DNA of 64,000 bases from Branchiostoma floridae (taxonomy: Eukaryota > Chordata > Leptocardii > Amphioxiformes > Branchiostomatidae): assembly GCF_000003815.2 (NCBI RefSeq), contig NC_049979.1:27832249-27896248 (forward strand), read 5' to 3'. Positions within the stretch are counted from its first letter, which is position 1. Each line of letters opens with the position of its first letter. Below the pieces are notes generated by a model. The model had not been told where the DNA came from. It searched no databases and was given only the letters and a program-made list of their open reading frames with translations. Below are positions 1 to 11,829 of the stretch, piece by piece. Both the position numbers and the translations under genes were made by a program.

Positions 1-161
1 CTGTTTTCTACATGTGCATTTGTACTCGTTTCCCACAACATTACTTTCCAGCCATACTCTGACAAAAATAGTGACAATGTATCTTTATAGTTGAATGATG
101 AGATGAAGTATCAACCACAAACAAGTACAGTTTACATTGTACAATGCACTTCAGTACAAAC

Positions 162-2403
162 CGATAGCTTTCCTCCTATAGTTCTCATCTACGGCTAGCA
201 TGGCGATGTAGCCTCGGCGAACCATTTTCTTGTGCATGTCCAGCTTGCACACAATCGCTCCCACACACTTCCCTCCCGACATGGCCTGGGGAAAAAAAAA
301 GCAGTACATGCATATCAAAAATGATAAAACAATTTTGGCAATACATGTATACTTCACAATAAAAGTGATAACTTTACAGTTGGAAAATTTCTGACAAATT
401 TACAAAGTTGGCCATATCATTTCTTTGTTTCTCTGTTTTGACCAATGCATATCATTTCATTGTTTGTATGTTTGACCAATGATATGTAGTTGTGTGCGTG
501 TCTGTTCAGGTATACTTGCGAGTTTTTGTGAGTGTGCACATTTTGTGGTACAGTACGTGTGTGTCTGACTGGACTGCGTGAATGTCTGTATGAATGTATC
601 AGTATGATTACAGATGATATAGGGTTGGACAAGTCCATTGGCCCAATTTCCTGGGGCAAGTAAAAGTAAAAATGGAAGCACCCTATCAGGTAGCGCAATA
701 CACCTTTCTCACGCCGCGGCCATGATAGATCTAAAACGAGTTCAATGAGGCAAACAAAAGACTGTCCATCATAATTAGTAGTTCAACCAATGATAGCATG
801 GAAATTAGAAAACTGACCAATAAGAGAATGGCTGCATGTCCGTCAAATATTTGCATTACTATGTTTTTATTTTGCATCTCTTAAGGGAATATGGGATCAG
901 TACGCGAGTCTAAATTGCTACATATTTCGCTGCATAACATTGGTTGTAATATTTATCATTTGATCTTATATTGTAAAAATTTGTGTGATCTGGGGAAAAA
1001 CTAAATGGAAGCTGATTTTAGAAATAAGTTTTGTCTGTTTGCCTCATTGACCTCGTCTTCAATCTATGATGGCCGCCGTGTGAGAAAGGTGTATTTCTTT
1101 TGATGGGAACAATTTTTCCATTGGTATAACATAAATTTTTTGAAGTGTTTCTTTACTGAAGAATATAAGGATTTCCTTGTTAGAACTTAGAAGTAATATN
1201 NNNNNNNNNNNNNNNNNNNNNNNNNNNNNNNNNNNNNNNNNNNNNNNNNNNNNNNNNNNNNNNNNNNNNNNNNNNNNNNNNNNNNNNNNNNNNNNNNNNT
1301 GTTACACCATGAGCCGGTTTACCTGGCATGCAATAAGCTCTTTCGCACTTCTGAATAAGCCAGTGCAGCGACAGGCATTGTGGGTAACAAATCAAAGGTC
1401 AAGGCCCCTGACTTGTAAATTCGACTAGACCATTGTCTAGATTTGCATATTAATGTCCAGATGTGTTTTGTTTATGTCTCAGGGGCCTTCACCTATGACA
1501 TACTACCCACAATTTCTGAAGCTGCACATGCGTACTACTCAAAAGTGTGAAAGAGCTTATACAGTAGAGGCCAGTTAATTGCACAACGGATAACTGCACA
1601 CTTCTGTTAATCGCACGGAATCCAAAAGCCCCGCAGTGATGCCGTCCTGCTGAATACCTTCGCTTTGTTGCACCATCCGAATAATTGCACAAAATGTGAT
1701 GGCAAATGGGAGTGCAATTAAACAGCCTCTACCGTAGCACAAACCAACTTACCAGAAAGCATAGCTTGGGCCAATTGTGAATGAAGTAGCGGTAGGTGTA
1801 TATGGAGTAGGGTTCTGAGAGGTCCTTCGTGATGAGCCTGATGATGTCCGGCATCTGCAGTTCTGATTGGTAACTAACATAGCTAACATGGTCCTCCCCA
1901 TCCTCCTCCTCCTCAGCAGCAGCATCCCCATCAAAGCCTGATGATGGAATCTTCTCAATCAGTAGTTCCCTTCCCGACAACACGCCATCCTCCTCAACAA
2001 CGACAGGGTTATCAACTCTACCAAGTACTGCTTTCTCTGGGCGTCTTTTCGTTCTGTCGCCATCACCTTTTAACCCTTCTTCCAACGAGAGAGATAACAT
2101 GGCTTCTGCTACAGTACTTTCCTCGCTGTGTCTGTTGTTGTCTGTTGTTGTTGTTGATTTCGTTCCCGCAACAACAACTGCATGCTTCTCTGCTAAGGCG
2201 TTCTTTTCCTCTGGTATTGCCACGACACAGCCATTGAGCCTGGTGTTATTCTTGGGTTGAACTTCGGCAGCATTTGGCGACTTACAAACACAGTTGTTGG
2301 TAGCGTTGTCGCCCTCCCACTTTCCGAGCACACTTCCCTCTCCCACTACCTCCTTGTTGCAAGAAACGGCCTCTTCTTTACCAAAAACCGACGAGTCTGA
2401 CAT
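162..2403 (-). CDS. NAA30: N-alpha-acetyltransferase 30 (NatC catalytic subunit), first two coding exons
   Basis: Catalytic GNAT acetyltransferase of the NatC complex, which acetylates the N-termini of nascent proteins starting Met-hydrophobic on cytosolic ribosomes. Exon 1 is 1753-2403 (217 codons; ATG at 2403-2401; donor GTAAGT after ..LCFL). Exon 2 is 162-285 (acceptor CCCCAG; donor GTTTGT). They join in phase 0 as [17 protein letters not shown]. About 170 N-terminal residues are low-complexity and acidic, as in vertebrate NAA30. The GNAT domain then begins with [18 protein letters not shown] and continues with [15 protein letters not shown], nearly identical to the human protein as I recall it. 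The acetyl-CoA loop reads YRRKAIG, where the family pattern RxxGxG/A would put Gly at the Ala. The remaining exons (about 65 residues) lie left of the window. The intron holds a gap and three palindromic elements. Divergent from COA6, with 1.4 kb between the start codons. Confidence 0.95.
697..1096. mobile_element. Palindromic MITE in NAA30 intron
   Basis: The left end (AATACACCTTTCTCAC.., then GCGGCCATGATAG and TCAATGAGGCAAAC) recurs as its reverse complement at about 1030-1096. That gives imperfect terminal inverted repeats of about 65 bp around a 270-bp interior with no ORF. I do not recognise the family. The interior contains the CCAAT-rich segment that also occurs at 53.3 kb. Confidence 0.75.
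768..860 (+). repeat. CCAAT-containing repeat segment, copy 1
   Basis: Contains TAGTAGTTCAACCAATGATA followed by AACTGACCAATAAGAGAATG and GCTGCATGTCCGTCAA. The same order (AATTAGCAGTTTGACCAATG, GAGAG.., GCAGCATGTCCATCAA) is found at 53279-53400, where the CCAAT unit is expanded to three copies. Confidence 0.6.
1200..1299. other. Assembly gap (100 N)
   Basis: Run of N of round length, so probably a placeholder rather than a measured size. It lies inside NAA30 intron 1. Confidence 0.99.
1318..1560. mobile_element. Palindromic element in NAA30 intron
   Basis: The arm AGCTCTTTCGCACTT near 1336 is matched by AAGTGTGAAAGAGCT near 1543-1557. Inside it ATTGTGGGTAAC and GGTCAAGGCCCCTGA pair with CAGGGGCCTTCACC and TACCCACAAT. 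No coding capacity. Confidence 0.65.
1562..1734. mobile_element. pogo/Tigger-like MITE with TA duplication
   Basis: 173 bp. The left end is CAGTAGAGGCCAGTTAATTG; the reverse-complemented right end is CGGTAGAGGCTGTTTAATTG, and both continue into CAC. The element is flanked by TA at 1560-1561 and TA at 1735-1736. TA duplication and CAGT-type ends are characteristic of Tc1/mariner/pogo non-autonomous elements. It lies 19 bp from the NAA30 exon 1 boundary (1753), so it sits at the start of the intron. Confidence 0.7.
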
Positions 2404-3267
2404 CTTATAAGGCCACCAGTACTGTCACAAATATAGAAAACACCGAGCAGAAATATTCCTGTACCCTTCACGGCTTTAAAGAACGATTTTTACCCCCAAT
2501 TTTAGCAGATTCTGTCCAGTCACATCCCTGTATCGCCATGTTGGAGTTTGTTCACACTCACTGTTGTTCTCAAAAATATTCATCCGCTTACCAACTTGAT
2601 ATATCAAAAGAATCCCTGGCCCTTTCGAATGAAAAACTAGATAGAAAAATGGCATAAAATATGCCAGTATGTGCACATTAAAAATTGATATCGTAAACGG
2701 CTTGTATAGGGCCTAAAATATGTTTCCATAATTGGCCTACTTGTTTCCCGCGGCGTTCTAGAAAGGTCATGAGGTGTGTAAAAAAATTGAGGTCATCTGA
2801 GGTAGGTGTTTGACCTCTTTACGAACGGACGTAAAAACTGGTCACTCACAAGTGGTCAGTACAGTAAAACCAGTCGGTAGTATTCCTATATTTTCAGGTG
2901 AGGCTTCTAGGGAGGTGTTGTTCTTACCAGGATTTGATATACGTTTTGTAGATAGCATACAGTATGCTGATATTATGTATATAATAGAGCGTGCCTGTAT
3001 CTTGTGTAACCAACGCATAATTTGGGGTTTCGGGGAGGGGAATAACAAATTTTTTGCAAGTCACCTAAAAAGTTTAGTAGTATAGTTTCATCAAGGACAT
3101 ACTAGTAATGTCCTGGTATAAACTATGGCCACGCTGGCCACAAGTTCGTTTCTTCGCTCACTGATAATTTCAACCAATTTGTTATGAATGAGCTATAAAA
3201 TAATTGTCTATTTTATGCAAAGGGCCGTAGCCTTTTTGCATAATGATGATCACTTGTATTAAAGTAC
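2404..3267. other. Intergenic, NAA30/COA6 divergent promoter region
   Basis: No coding exon seen. It presumably carries the promoters of the two divergent genes. I could not identify a TATA box or other core element with confidence. Confidence 0.4.
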
Positions 3268-3422
3268 TGTAAATGCATTTAAGTTCGCGGGTATTTAATT
3301 TTGCGGTAGCGGGAAAAGGACTTTTCGCAGTGGTTTTAAGTTCGTGGTAGCATCCTACACTGTAGTCAGACTTACTGCCATGGAAAAATGTTTGCGGTGG
3401 TTTTAAGTTGGAGGTGAACTGT
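3268..3422. repeat. Dispersed repeat with TACTGTAAATGCATTTAAG end
   Basis: Begins TACTGTAAATGCATTTAAG and contains TTTGCGG and GGTTTTAAGTTCG words repeated internally. A second, inverted partial copy at 6360-6437 ends in TGCATTTACTGTAAAT. Confidence 0.6.
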
Positions 3423-3845
3423 TATAAAGTTCTCATGATTTTGCACTTAGTTGTGACTTTTTCATATTATTATATAAATTAGGCACTTATTGGCATCTGT
3501 TTATGTACCACCTGCCGTGACGTCCAAAGCTATCTTGGCACCCAAGGACAGACTTGCACAATGTATGCACATTTGTCCAATTGGTAGAGACACTTTTCAT
3601 AATGCTGGGCCTTTTACACGTTTATCAATGTTTATATAGATATCCGGGTCAATAATATTTGGAGCCCATTCAATCTATACAACTGGATAAATATCTGAGA
3701 TTTACTTTTGGGCTTTCATCACTCTTTATTGCCTTTATTTTTTTATTCATTTACTGTTATCTGTGTTTACATATGAATGTTCATGTACCATACTTTCAAA
3801 GCCACCAGCCTGCTGTGGACGAGTTGTCAGAAGTACGCGTGAGCC

Positions 3846-5626
3846 ATGCCGCCCAATCAGCAACAGCGACAGAAATGCTGGGACTCCAGAGACCGCTTCT
3901 TCGCTTGTTTAGAACAGAACGACGAGAACGCAGCGAAGTGTCAGAGTCTACGACAGGAATTTGAAGGTTGCTGCTCCAATACTTGGGTATGTTTTTTTTT
4001 TTTATTATTATGTGTGCAACCCCAGTTTGGGGTAAGTCACTGGCAAACCAGTCCTACGTAGACGGTAGAGACATCCAACGGCGCCAGCAAACCGCCTCTT
4101 GTCTGTACTCTGCTATCTCAACCATCACCATCAGTTCCTGCTTGGGTAACTTAAGGCATGTGATTCGATGGAGCTCCCTGGGGAGTTAAAAAGGGCGTGG
4201 CCCCGCAAGGTTACCAGGGTGATGGAACCGAACATGAATTTCGAACCACTCCGTGACCGCAGGTGACCTGCGGGACTGCCAAGTTTTCAGAACGGTCCAA
4301 TGTCATGATGTAACGTTACATTGCGAAAACAGGAACTCACTTTGTGTGGGACACTCTAACTACTTTTAGAAAGACGACTAAGTGCTAACCGTTTTAGGTA
4401 TTGATGAAGTATTTATCAAATATTGAAATAATTCGATGCGATTAAGAATACAAGGCCCCCGCGGAAGCCGCATAATGGTACCGCCCGAACCGTGTTCGAT
4501 GTAAAATGGCAAAAACGAACAGCTTTGATTGACAACGGCCCGAAGCTTCGCGAAGCATCTTGCATAGTCACATTTATGGGCTTCAGCCTCGGTCAAAACA
4601 GCATTATTTCTGACAAATTTAGTGTATTTTGATGTATTAGCACTTGTTTGTTAAAACTGTCCGCGGCTATTTTGTTTTTGTTTAAAAGTATTTTCACTTG
4701 AGGTCATTTTTAATGAAAAATTAGGAAAAAAACAATCTTTTTTCTCTTTTTGGCCTAAAAAATTTAACATTCCTTCACTTTAAGCAAAATAGCCGCGGAC
4801 AAAATTAATCTAAAGGAGGTAAGCTCTTATCTTGATGAATATAAAGGCTAAATGTGCTGTCCTCGCCAAGGCTTGGATATGTGAAGTGAACGATGTTTTT
4901 TTTTACCAAAATGTGTATTTCTAACCCCAAATTCCATCGATCCACATAAAAATCCACAAGTGTCTAGTACATTTTAAATTATTCAAGCATTGTGTGAAGT
5001 TTCATCTTGATACGACTACGCGACAAAAAGTTATGAGGATTTAAGCGTTTTAACATAGCTACACGCGTGTCACATGCCTTAAGTTACCTGAGTGTTGGCA
5101 TCACCACAAACCAGCTGTCAATCAGAGAATAGGCCTTTCAGTTTTCAAAAGGGATCTCCCATATATAAGTGTAAGCTCATTAATATTTATAAGCAGGGTG
5201 GTCAGGAACTGATCATGACGGTTGAGATAGCAGAGTGCACGAGGCGGTTTGCTGGCGCCGTTGGATGTCTCTGCGTAGGAGAATGTGGCAAACCTGCAGG
5301 ACTAAAACCAAATATGAGAAAACTCATCAGATAAAAGTATGCACCCCTTCTCCACCAATCTTGCATACATTTTGCACCTGATATTGCAATTCATATTTAT
5401 GGTGTGTTCTTTTCGTTTCTAGCCATTTCTTTCAAAATTTCAAACCTTAAAATTTCCTCCATGAATCTTTTGGTCATATAAATGAATGAAGTATGATCAG
5501 CTGCCTGGACACAATATTTGTGTTCTTTTGCAGGTAAAATATTTCATTCGGAAGAGGGAGTATGACAAATACAAGGCAAAGCTGGAGACAGAGGGATTCA
5601 AACCATATGAAGGAAAGAAAACGTAG
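3846..5626 (+). CDS. COA6: Cytochrome c oxidase assembly factor 6
   Basis: Small twin-Cys protein of the mitochondrial intermembrane space needed for copper delivery to COX2 during complex IV assembly. Exon 1 is 3846-3986 (47 codons; donor GTATGT). Exon 2 is 5534-5626 (30 codons plus TAG; acceptor TTTTGCAG), joined in phase 0 for 77 residues, the usual family length. An in-frame TGA lies two codons upstream of the ATG (3840-3842), which fixes the start. The first Cys pair is CWDSRDRFFAC (CX9C). The second lies in KCQSLRQEFEGCC (CX9C or CX10C), followed by NTWVKYFIRKREYDKYKAK, which matches the coiled-coil-helix-coiled-coil-helix fold and C-terminal helix of human COA6. The intron holds a large foldback element. 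AATAAA at 5971 or 6577 could serve polyadenylation. Confidence 0.93.
4043..5285. mobile_element. Foldback element filling COA6 intron 1
   Basis: About 110 bp at the left (GAGACATCCAACGGCGCCAG, CAAACCGCCTC, CTGCTATCTCAACC, GTAACTTAAGGCATGTG) recurs inverted at about 5068-5280. The right arm holds an extra stretch of about 100 bp between the GTTCCTG and GTAACTTAAGG blocks. A smaller inverted repeat with the core TGTCCGCGGCTATTTTG sits in the middle (4657-4677 against 4780-4803). No ORF and no transposase. Confidence 0.75.
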
Positions 5627-5837
5627 CACTGTGACAGAGTCTACAATCCTACAGAACTTTTGACTATTACATAGTGCTAGTACTGAATTACATTGTTTTT
5701 CTATACTGACATACCGGTAATGCTGTTGCTGTTATAGAAGGAAGGGAGATGTGGAAGCAACAGCCACAAATTAGATTGTGCGGTAGGGAGAAAATATAAT
5801 TTTCACAGTAATGAAAAATTATAGAATTTTCACAGTA

Positions 5838-6222
5838 AGGCCACACCAATTTTATTTGCTATTTCTCGGATTTCCCAACCCTATTTTTTCCGATTTGAAA
5901 AAACAAAACAAAAAACTTTTCAAATTGATGGCCACAATGTTGACGAAATTTCACAGCCTCTCCTTTCTCAAATAAACTAAGGGCGGCCGACCTCAAATTC
6001 CAGTAGCTGTATGTGCCTATTTTGGACAGTACTCTTATAATTTTCCTTCAGACTATGCTACTAAGGACCCCCTAAATTAACTGTAACTTGAGTAAGACCC
6101 TCGATCTCTCCTACCCCCGACTTTTTGCAAAAGTTTTTTTTTTAAATTTTTTTCGACAGACCCATCCAATTTTTTCTGAAAAAAATCAGAGAAACAACAA
6201 ATGAAATTGGTGTGGCCTGATG
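5838..6222. mobile_element. MITE with GGCCACACCAATTTTATTTG ends
   Basis: Terminal inverted repeats with CACACCAATTTTATTTG at the left and CAAATGAAATTGGTGTGGCC at the right. The subterminal TCTCGGATTT.. pairs with AAATCAGAGA. The same family is complete at 53885-54272, more degenerate at 11580-11745, and a single end is at 10460-10495. It lies just 3' of COA6 and may contribute its AATAAA. Confidence 0.8.
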
Positions 6223-6599
6223 GAAAATTATAGAATTTTCACACAAATTTTAATCACAGTAATGGAAAATTCTATGTTCAAAGATTGGATTTATGCTCAA
6301 TCTGTGTATCTACTAGTAGTGCTTGGAGAAGGGCATAGGTCGACCAGAAGACAGGACAAAAAATGTTTTGGTGGTTTTGAGTTTGCTGCAAAGAGTTCAC
6401 CTTGCAAATGGCAAACATTTCTGCATTTACTGTAAATCATGGATAGTTGTATATGGGTAAAATTTGTCTCTTTTATTAGGTAGCTTTTAATAGTACCTAT
6501 GTCCAAGCAGGTATGCAGAAAAAGGGATTTTGAGCCTTGCTATGTGAAGATTGATTGACAGAAAAATTATTTAAAAAATAAATGAAACCGTATTGTTTG

Positions 6600-8219
6600 C
6601 TCAACGACTGTTTCATTGAATTGTTTTCTCTGGTGCTAGGTGAAGATTACATGGTGACTGGCGAGGAGATGAATTGGTGCATTTGAAGGTGTTTTGTATG
6701 CTTCAAGCTCATTAGCTGTAGTTTGATAATGCCTAAGAAAAAATGCTCTGTTTCTGGTTACCTGACGTATTGTACCATAGCAAAACTTCATGTCACCCTA
6801 GCCTTTTTTTGGTTGACCAAATTAGTGATTGCAAGGAACAGAAAATTTTCAATCTGAAAAGTCATAGAATTGTTTTCCAACATGTTCTCGTCATTTCTGT
6901 TGAAAGGGACAATTTTGCTTGTACATGATTATACAAGTCAGAATTATGTAAGTCAGAATATGATATTGAAAATAGCAGTGTCCTAATGCATTTCAGCTTC
7001 ACATTGCTATAATAATACATTGTATTTGCTGGATCACTTAAGCAAAAAAGAATTCCAGCCTACCGATTTTTACAGAGCTGTAACCAGAAACACAGCATTT
7101 TTTCTGTAGGCCTAAAAGCATTTGTTGTATAAAAGTGCTTGTAGTGCCACAGGCAGAGCTTGAGGCCTTGTTACATGTACATGTACCCCAGTTTAAGTAA
7201 GAGACACACTCACAGACATTCTCAAAACAATACTTTACTGAGTCCACTCCCATTTGGTGAAGTAATTACTAGTAGGCAATGACAAAGCAATCAAGACAGT
7301 TTCCCTATACTCATTCATGAATTATTTCTTTGTCTTGGAGCCTATGTATAAATACGTATACATATGACCAAAACCGGCCCTGAATTATACTTTCAGTTTG
7401 GCTGTGCAGAAGAAGCTGAAAAATCACAATGAAATAATGTCAGTTTTGGGGAGTTAAATTTTGTGCATTGGTGGAAAAACATCTCTACAGACTAGTCTCC
7501 ACTGCCAATTGGCCTACCTTACACTACACACCGCTTCAAAGTGCCTAACAATATCACTGCGTTCTACTATCTGTTCTCATTCTCTCTCTGTCACCTTCCT
7601 TCTTTCCTTTTGCTTTCATCCTGACTTCTGCCTGAATCAATTGTATCTCCAATAGTTGATTTAATTATATGGATGACATCCTCTGGGAATGACCCCCCTA
7701 ACTGATATCAGTGTGCAAAAATGACCCCCCCCCCCAAGTTACCTTTGTTATGAAATCTAATTGGACAGGAATGTTGAACAAAGGACTTGATAAACACAGA
7801 GCATGGTACATGTATATCAAACAATAGATTCTTCATTTTTGTTCTTTTACATCTTCGACTTTGAAATTGACTTTGACATTCTATGTCATGACAGGTAGTA
7901 TTTGTGTCCCTTTATATTGTTGTCATTTATGCCACATATCTGCTCATTTTGCAGCTGCTTTGTACAATGTACAGTATGGCCCCAAACTGTATATTGTGTT
8001 GTTGTTTTTTTTGTTTGAAAGAAAAATTAACTTGTGCGAGGATGTCATCCATATGGTGGGATCCAAATGGCTTGAACTAGCAAATTAGCAACCGACCATA
8101 CACTAAGGCAAGCTTATCCTTCAACCTTCCTTTTCACACACTTCTGACTTTTTCTCTAAATCTGTAGCTGCTGGGTAACTGGCATTTCTACTGATCTAAT
8201 CATAATCATAATCAATCTA
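6600..8219. other. No gene recognised
   Basis: AT-rich sequence downstream of COA6. All open frames are short and without recognisable domains. A C tract lies near 7728. Nothing else supported. Confidence 0.5.
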
Positions 8220-9390
8220 CTAATCATAATGATTATGGTGCACAGTAATGTTAGAAAGTGATCACATCTACACAGTCAAAATATTAGTTATTAGCTCTAT
8301 ATCACTAATAGTACAAAGTTGGTTATCATCAGTTCACCATCACTACCAGCAGATACCTATTAGGTCTACACTAACAACAGTCACCATCAGCTCTACACCA
8401 TCAGCAGTTATCATCAGCTCCATAGTAACAAGTCATCATCAGCTATATAGCTCCACCATTAGCAGTGATCATAAACTCTACACTGACATCAGTCATCATC
8501 AGCTCTACACCATCAGCAGTTATCATCAGCTACAGAAGTCATCATCAGTTCTATAGCTACACCATCAGAAGTTATCATAAACTCTACAGACATCGGTGAT
8601 CATCAGCTCTACACAAACATCAGTTATCATCAGCTATATATCAACAGCTGACTAGAACATTAATCACCATCAGTTCTAAACTAACATCAGTGACCATCAA
8701 CTCCACACTGACATAAGTCATCATCAGATTTATGCTACAAGCAGTCATTATCAGCTCTACACAAACATGACTCATCATCAGCTCCAGACTGTCAATGCTA
8801 CAAGCAGTCATTATCAGCTCTACAATAACACCAGTCACCATCGGCTCTACACTGATATTATCATCAGCACTATCAGTCATCATCAGCTCTGCGCAAACAT
8901 GAGTCATCATCAGCTCTAGAGTATCACAGTTATGATCAGTTCTACAGTAATATCAGTCATCATCAGCTCTACACCATCAACAGTTACTTACATGTAGTAT
9001 CTTGTCCGCATACCCAACATTTTCTATTGACAGGTGGCTGGCTTTGGTGTCAAGTCCACACCTGGCTGTGTCTCAACTGATCAATGATGTCTATATTTTA
9101 CTACCATCAGCTCTGTGCTACCATTATCACTTCTACAATTTACTATCATCGGTTATAAGCTCTAACAACCAGTTATCAACTCTATACTGCCATCAATTAT
9201 CAACTCTACTGTCACATTACTGCCATCAGCTGTAATACTACCATTAGTTATCAGCTCTATACTTCCATCAATTATCAACTCTATACTACCATCAATTATC
9301 AACTCTACTAGTACATTACTGCCATCAGTTATAAGCTCTATACTATCATCAGTTATCAACTCTACCTTTCTACCATCAGCTCTACATTAC
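8220..9390. repeat. ATCATCAGCTCTACA minisatellite
   Basis: About 1.2 kb of degenerate tandem units of roughly 20-30 bp built on CAGTCATCATCAGCTCTACA. From about 9100 it grades into the variant CCATCAATTATCAACTCTA. Apparent ORFs on both strands simply reflect the period. It is interrupted near 9000-9080 by unrelated sequence. Confidence 0.85.
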
Positions 9391-9399
9391 AAAACGAAT

Positions 9400-11170
9400 T
9401 GGCACCTAAATTCAGTCTCTCTTAGTCTTACTGAAAATTCCACAAATATAAGGTGCTTCACATTTTGGTTGTGTCAGCCCTTGAAATATCTGATTCAGCA
9501 TTTCTTATCCTTTTACCATACAAATTACAGTATCCACATTATTAATTTCACCTCTATGGTAGATTTTCATTCCCAAAATATACAATTTGCTTTTGGCATA
9601 CAGTCAATGTCAATAGGGGCTTATAGTATAATATAGTGCCACGCAGTCTACTATTATATAATAATACTTCATAGAAATAGGTCTTTTCCATTTTTAAGAC
9701 GCTGCTAACATCTACACTACCTAGCTTTTAAAATCTCAATGTAGTTTGATAGTCATTTATTTCAGTTCATTATTTGCATACACATCAAAATGGAATTTGC
9801 AGTACACTGTTAAAAAGTCTTGTTAAAAATTTTAAAGTCTAACTGCATGCTAACATTGTTAGAGGCCACACATTAGGTTTTCTGATTTGAGAAAGGGAGG
9901 GGGGCGTTGCATAAATCTCATTCTGGAACTGCCATTGAAGTGTACAGTAGCTTTAGTACAGCATAGTTTGTTGAAAATTATCAAAAGTACAGTTTTGATG
10001 CAAACGTACTTACCGTATGTCATTCATGAAAACAACAGTGATAACATTAGCAGATAAAAAATGAATAACACGATTTTACAATTTTCCCTTAGCCAACATT
10101 ATGACATTACATGACATTACTGAACATATAAAGGATATCATCCAAGGGAAAGGGGAAGGCCACACAAGACTAATGCTCCATGCAGTAGAATTTGATATTG
10201 CCCTGTAGCAAGTGGCTGGAAAATGTAGATAGAAGATCTTTTTACTGTCCTGAAATGGTGATAAGAACACACCGATTTATTTCCCTGAAGGTTTCAGATA
10301 TTCTATTGGTAAAATACAGCAAGTGGTGAAGATGAAAACTGGGCTGAAAGGAAAATTTGTGTCTATTTCTGATCAAACCTTGAATTTGCATTTACCATTT
10401 AGGCCCTGGTAGATTCTTTTTTCATCTTGATAAATTTCCAGTTCAGCTATTTTTTCAGTCCAAGATCCAGCAAATAAAATTGGTGTGGCCTTACTGGGCA
10501 GTTTTTCTATTGTCTTGACTACAGCCTTGTCACCATTCTCCTCCCCTTTCCCTGCAAAAGATTCTCCTTAAATCAAAGTACATGAATGTAAACAACAATT
10601 TACAATTATAGATTCAACAACAAACGCACACATCAAGTAATTGTACATGTAATTGCCTTTTAAACCATCTAGTCATTAGTAAAATCTTGCAATATACAAT
10701 GTATCAGAAAAGTACATGTACACCTTGGAAAAGCTGTCTAGCAGTATGAAATAGAGATTCAGAAATTTACCACTGGCGGTAAGCAGTGGGTTTATCTAGA
10801 GCAACATCAACTATTACAGTGTCATATGCAGCTGAGCTACCCAGCAATCATCGTCCCTATCTACAGTACATCAGTACAAAACTGCAACCTACTATTCCTA
10901 CATAATCAGTCACAGCCATTATCTCTTACATTATACTTTTTAACTGCGCTTATTTGAGATAGCTGGTTAATGGAGGTGGTTAATGGAGCTTTATATTTCA
11001 GGCGACTTACTTTTTCCTACTTTTGTGGGTATCTCACTGAGGATGCAGTAAGTTGGTAGAGGCGCTGTGTCAGCTATCTGACAGAATACTCAACGAAGTT
11101 CATCGCTGATTTTTGCTTTCTGAGTTCTGTTGTCTTTTTAGATATTCATGCATTTGTACATTTTTCATGA
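9400..11170. other. No gene recognised; solo repeat end
   Basis: Only a solo end of the GGCCACACCAATTTTATT family (about 10460-10495) and a GTGGGTATCTCACTGAGG fragment near 11026 are identifiable. No coding exon supported. Confidence 0.5.
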
Positions 11171-11176
11171 TATTTC

Positions 11177-11271
11177 TAAGCTCCAAGCAGATCTTGCTGT
11201 GGCTTGAGAAGGACTTAAGCCAGCAGAGGAGTTTCATTGGTCACCACAAGATCTGCTTGGAGATTATGATA
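11177..11271. mobile_element. Short palindrome related to the Mutator-like termini
   Basis: CTCCAAGCAGATCTTGCTGT.. at the left faces ..ACAAGATCTGCTTGGAG at the right across about 90 bp. The sequence matches the first about 70 bp of the terminal repeats of the 1025-bp element at 30636-31660, itself a palindrome. This may be a terminal-repeat-only derivative. Confidence 0.65.
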
Positions 11272-11579
11272 TTCCCATTATAAAGTCAAGGGTAGCACAG
11301 ATGGAATTTAGGACACAGCGACGCTTCCAATGCACCACTTTTCTCTCTGTAAGTTGTTTTTATTTCCATGTATGTATATGTGAAACTGGGCCCTATCGAA
11401 AACCAGTGTAATGGCACTGAATAGGCTACCCAGGTGTTTCAAAATAAACAAACAAACAAACAAACCACAGCTTCAGTGAGTGAGTTTACTTACTTTTTCC
11501 TACTTTCACACCTTCCTGTTTTGATTTGATGTTTATTTTCTGTCCACATTCTTATGTAAGATTGATGCTTGTGCTTCTG

Positions 11580-11745
11580 AAATGCCACACCAATTTTATT
11601 ACTTGGTAAACCTCATTATAAGAAGCATATAGAAATGGTAGGTCTGTAACATTCTGTATAATGTTAGCCTAATTTTAGTCATTTAAAAATATATTTTCAG
11701 AACCAACCAATAAAATTGGTGTGACCTAAAATACACCAATTTTAC
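11580..11745. mobile_element. MITE, GGCCACACCAATTTTATT family, degenerate copy
   Basis: GCCACACCAATTTTATTACT at the left and AATAAAATTGGTGTGACC at the right, inverted, about 150 bp apart. Confidence 0.65.
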
Positions 11746-11829
11746 AGTAGCATCTCTGTAAGTGCTCGGCTATCTCTTTAAAACAGTTCCAGGCCAAAAT
11801 GTGTGACAGACACAACAGAATATTGACGC

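Noticed and set aside
8220-9390. Possible CRISPR-like array
   Set aside because: Direct repeats have no unique spacers of constant length and units drift continuously; a eukaryotic minisatellite explains it.
10381-10556. Minus-strand open frame after a good acceptor, first considered as the last PEA15 exon
   Set aside because: It runs into a transposon end (GGCCACACCAATTTTATT), and a better exon at 13253-13335 gives a phase-matched tail ending [12 protein letters not shown], which aligns with known PEA15 C-termini.
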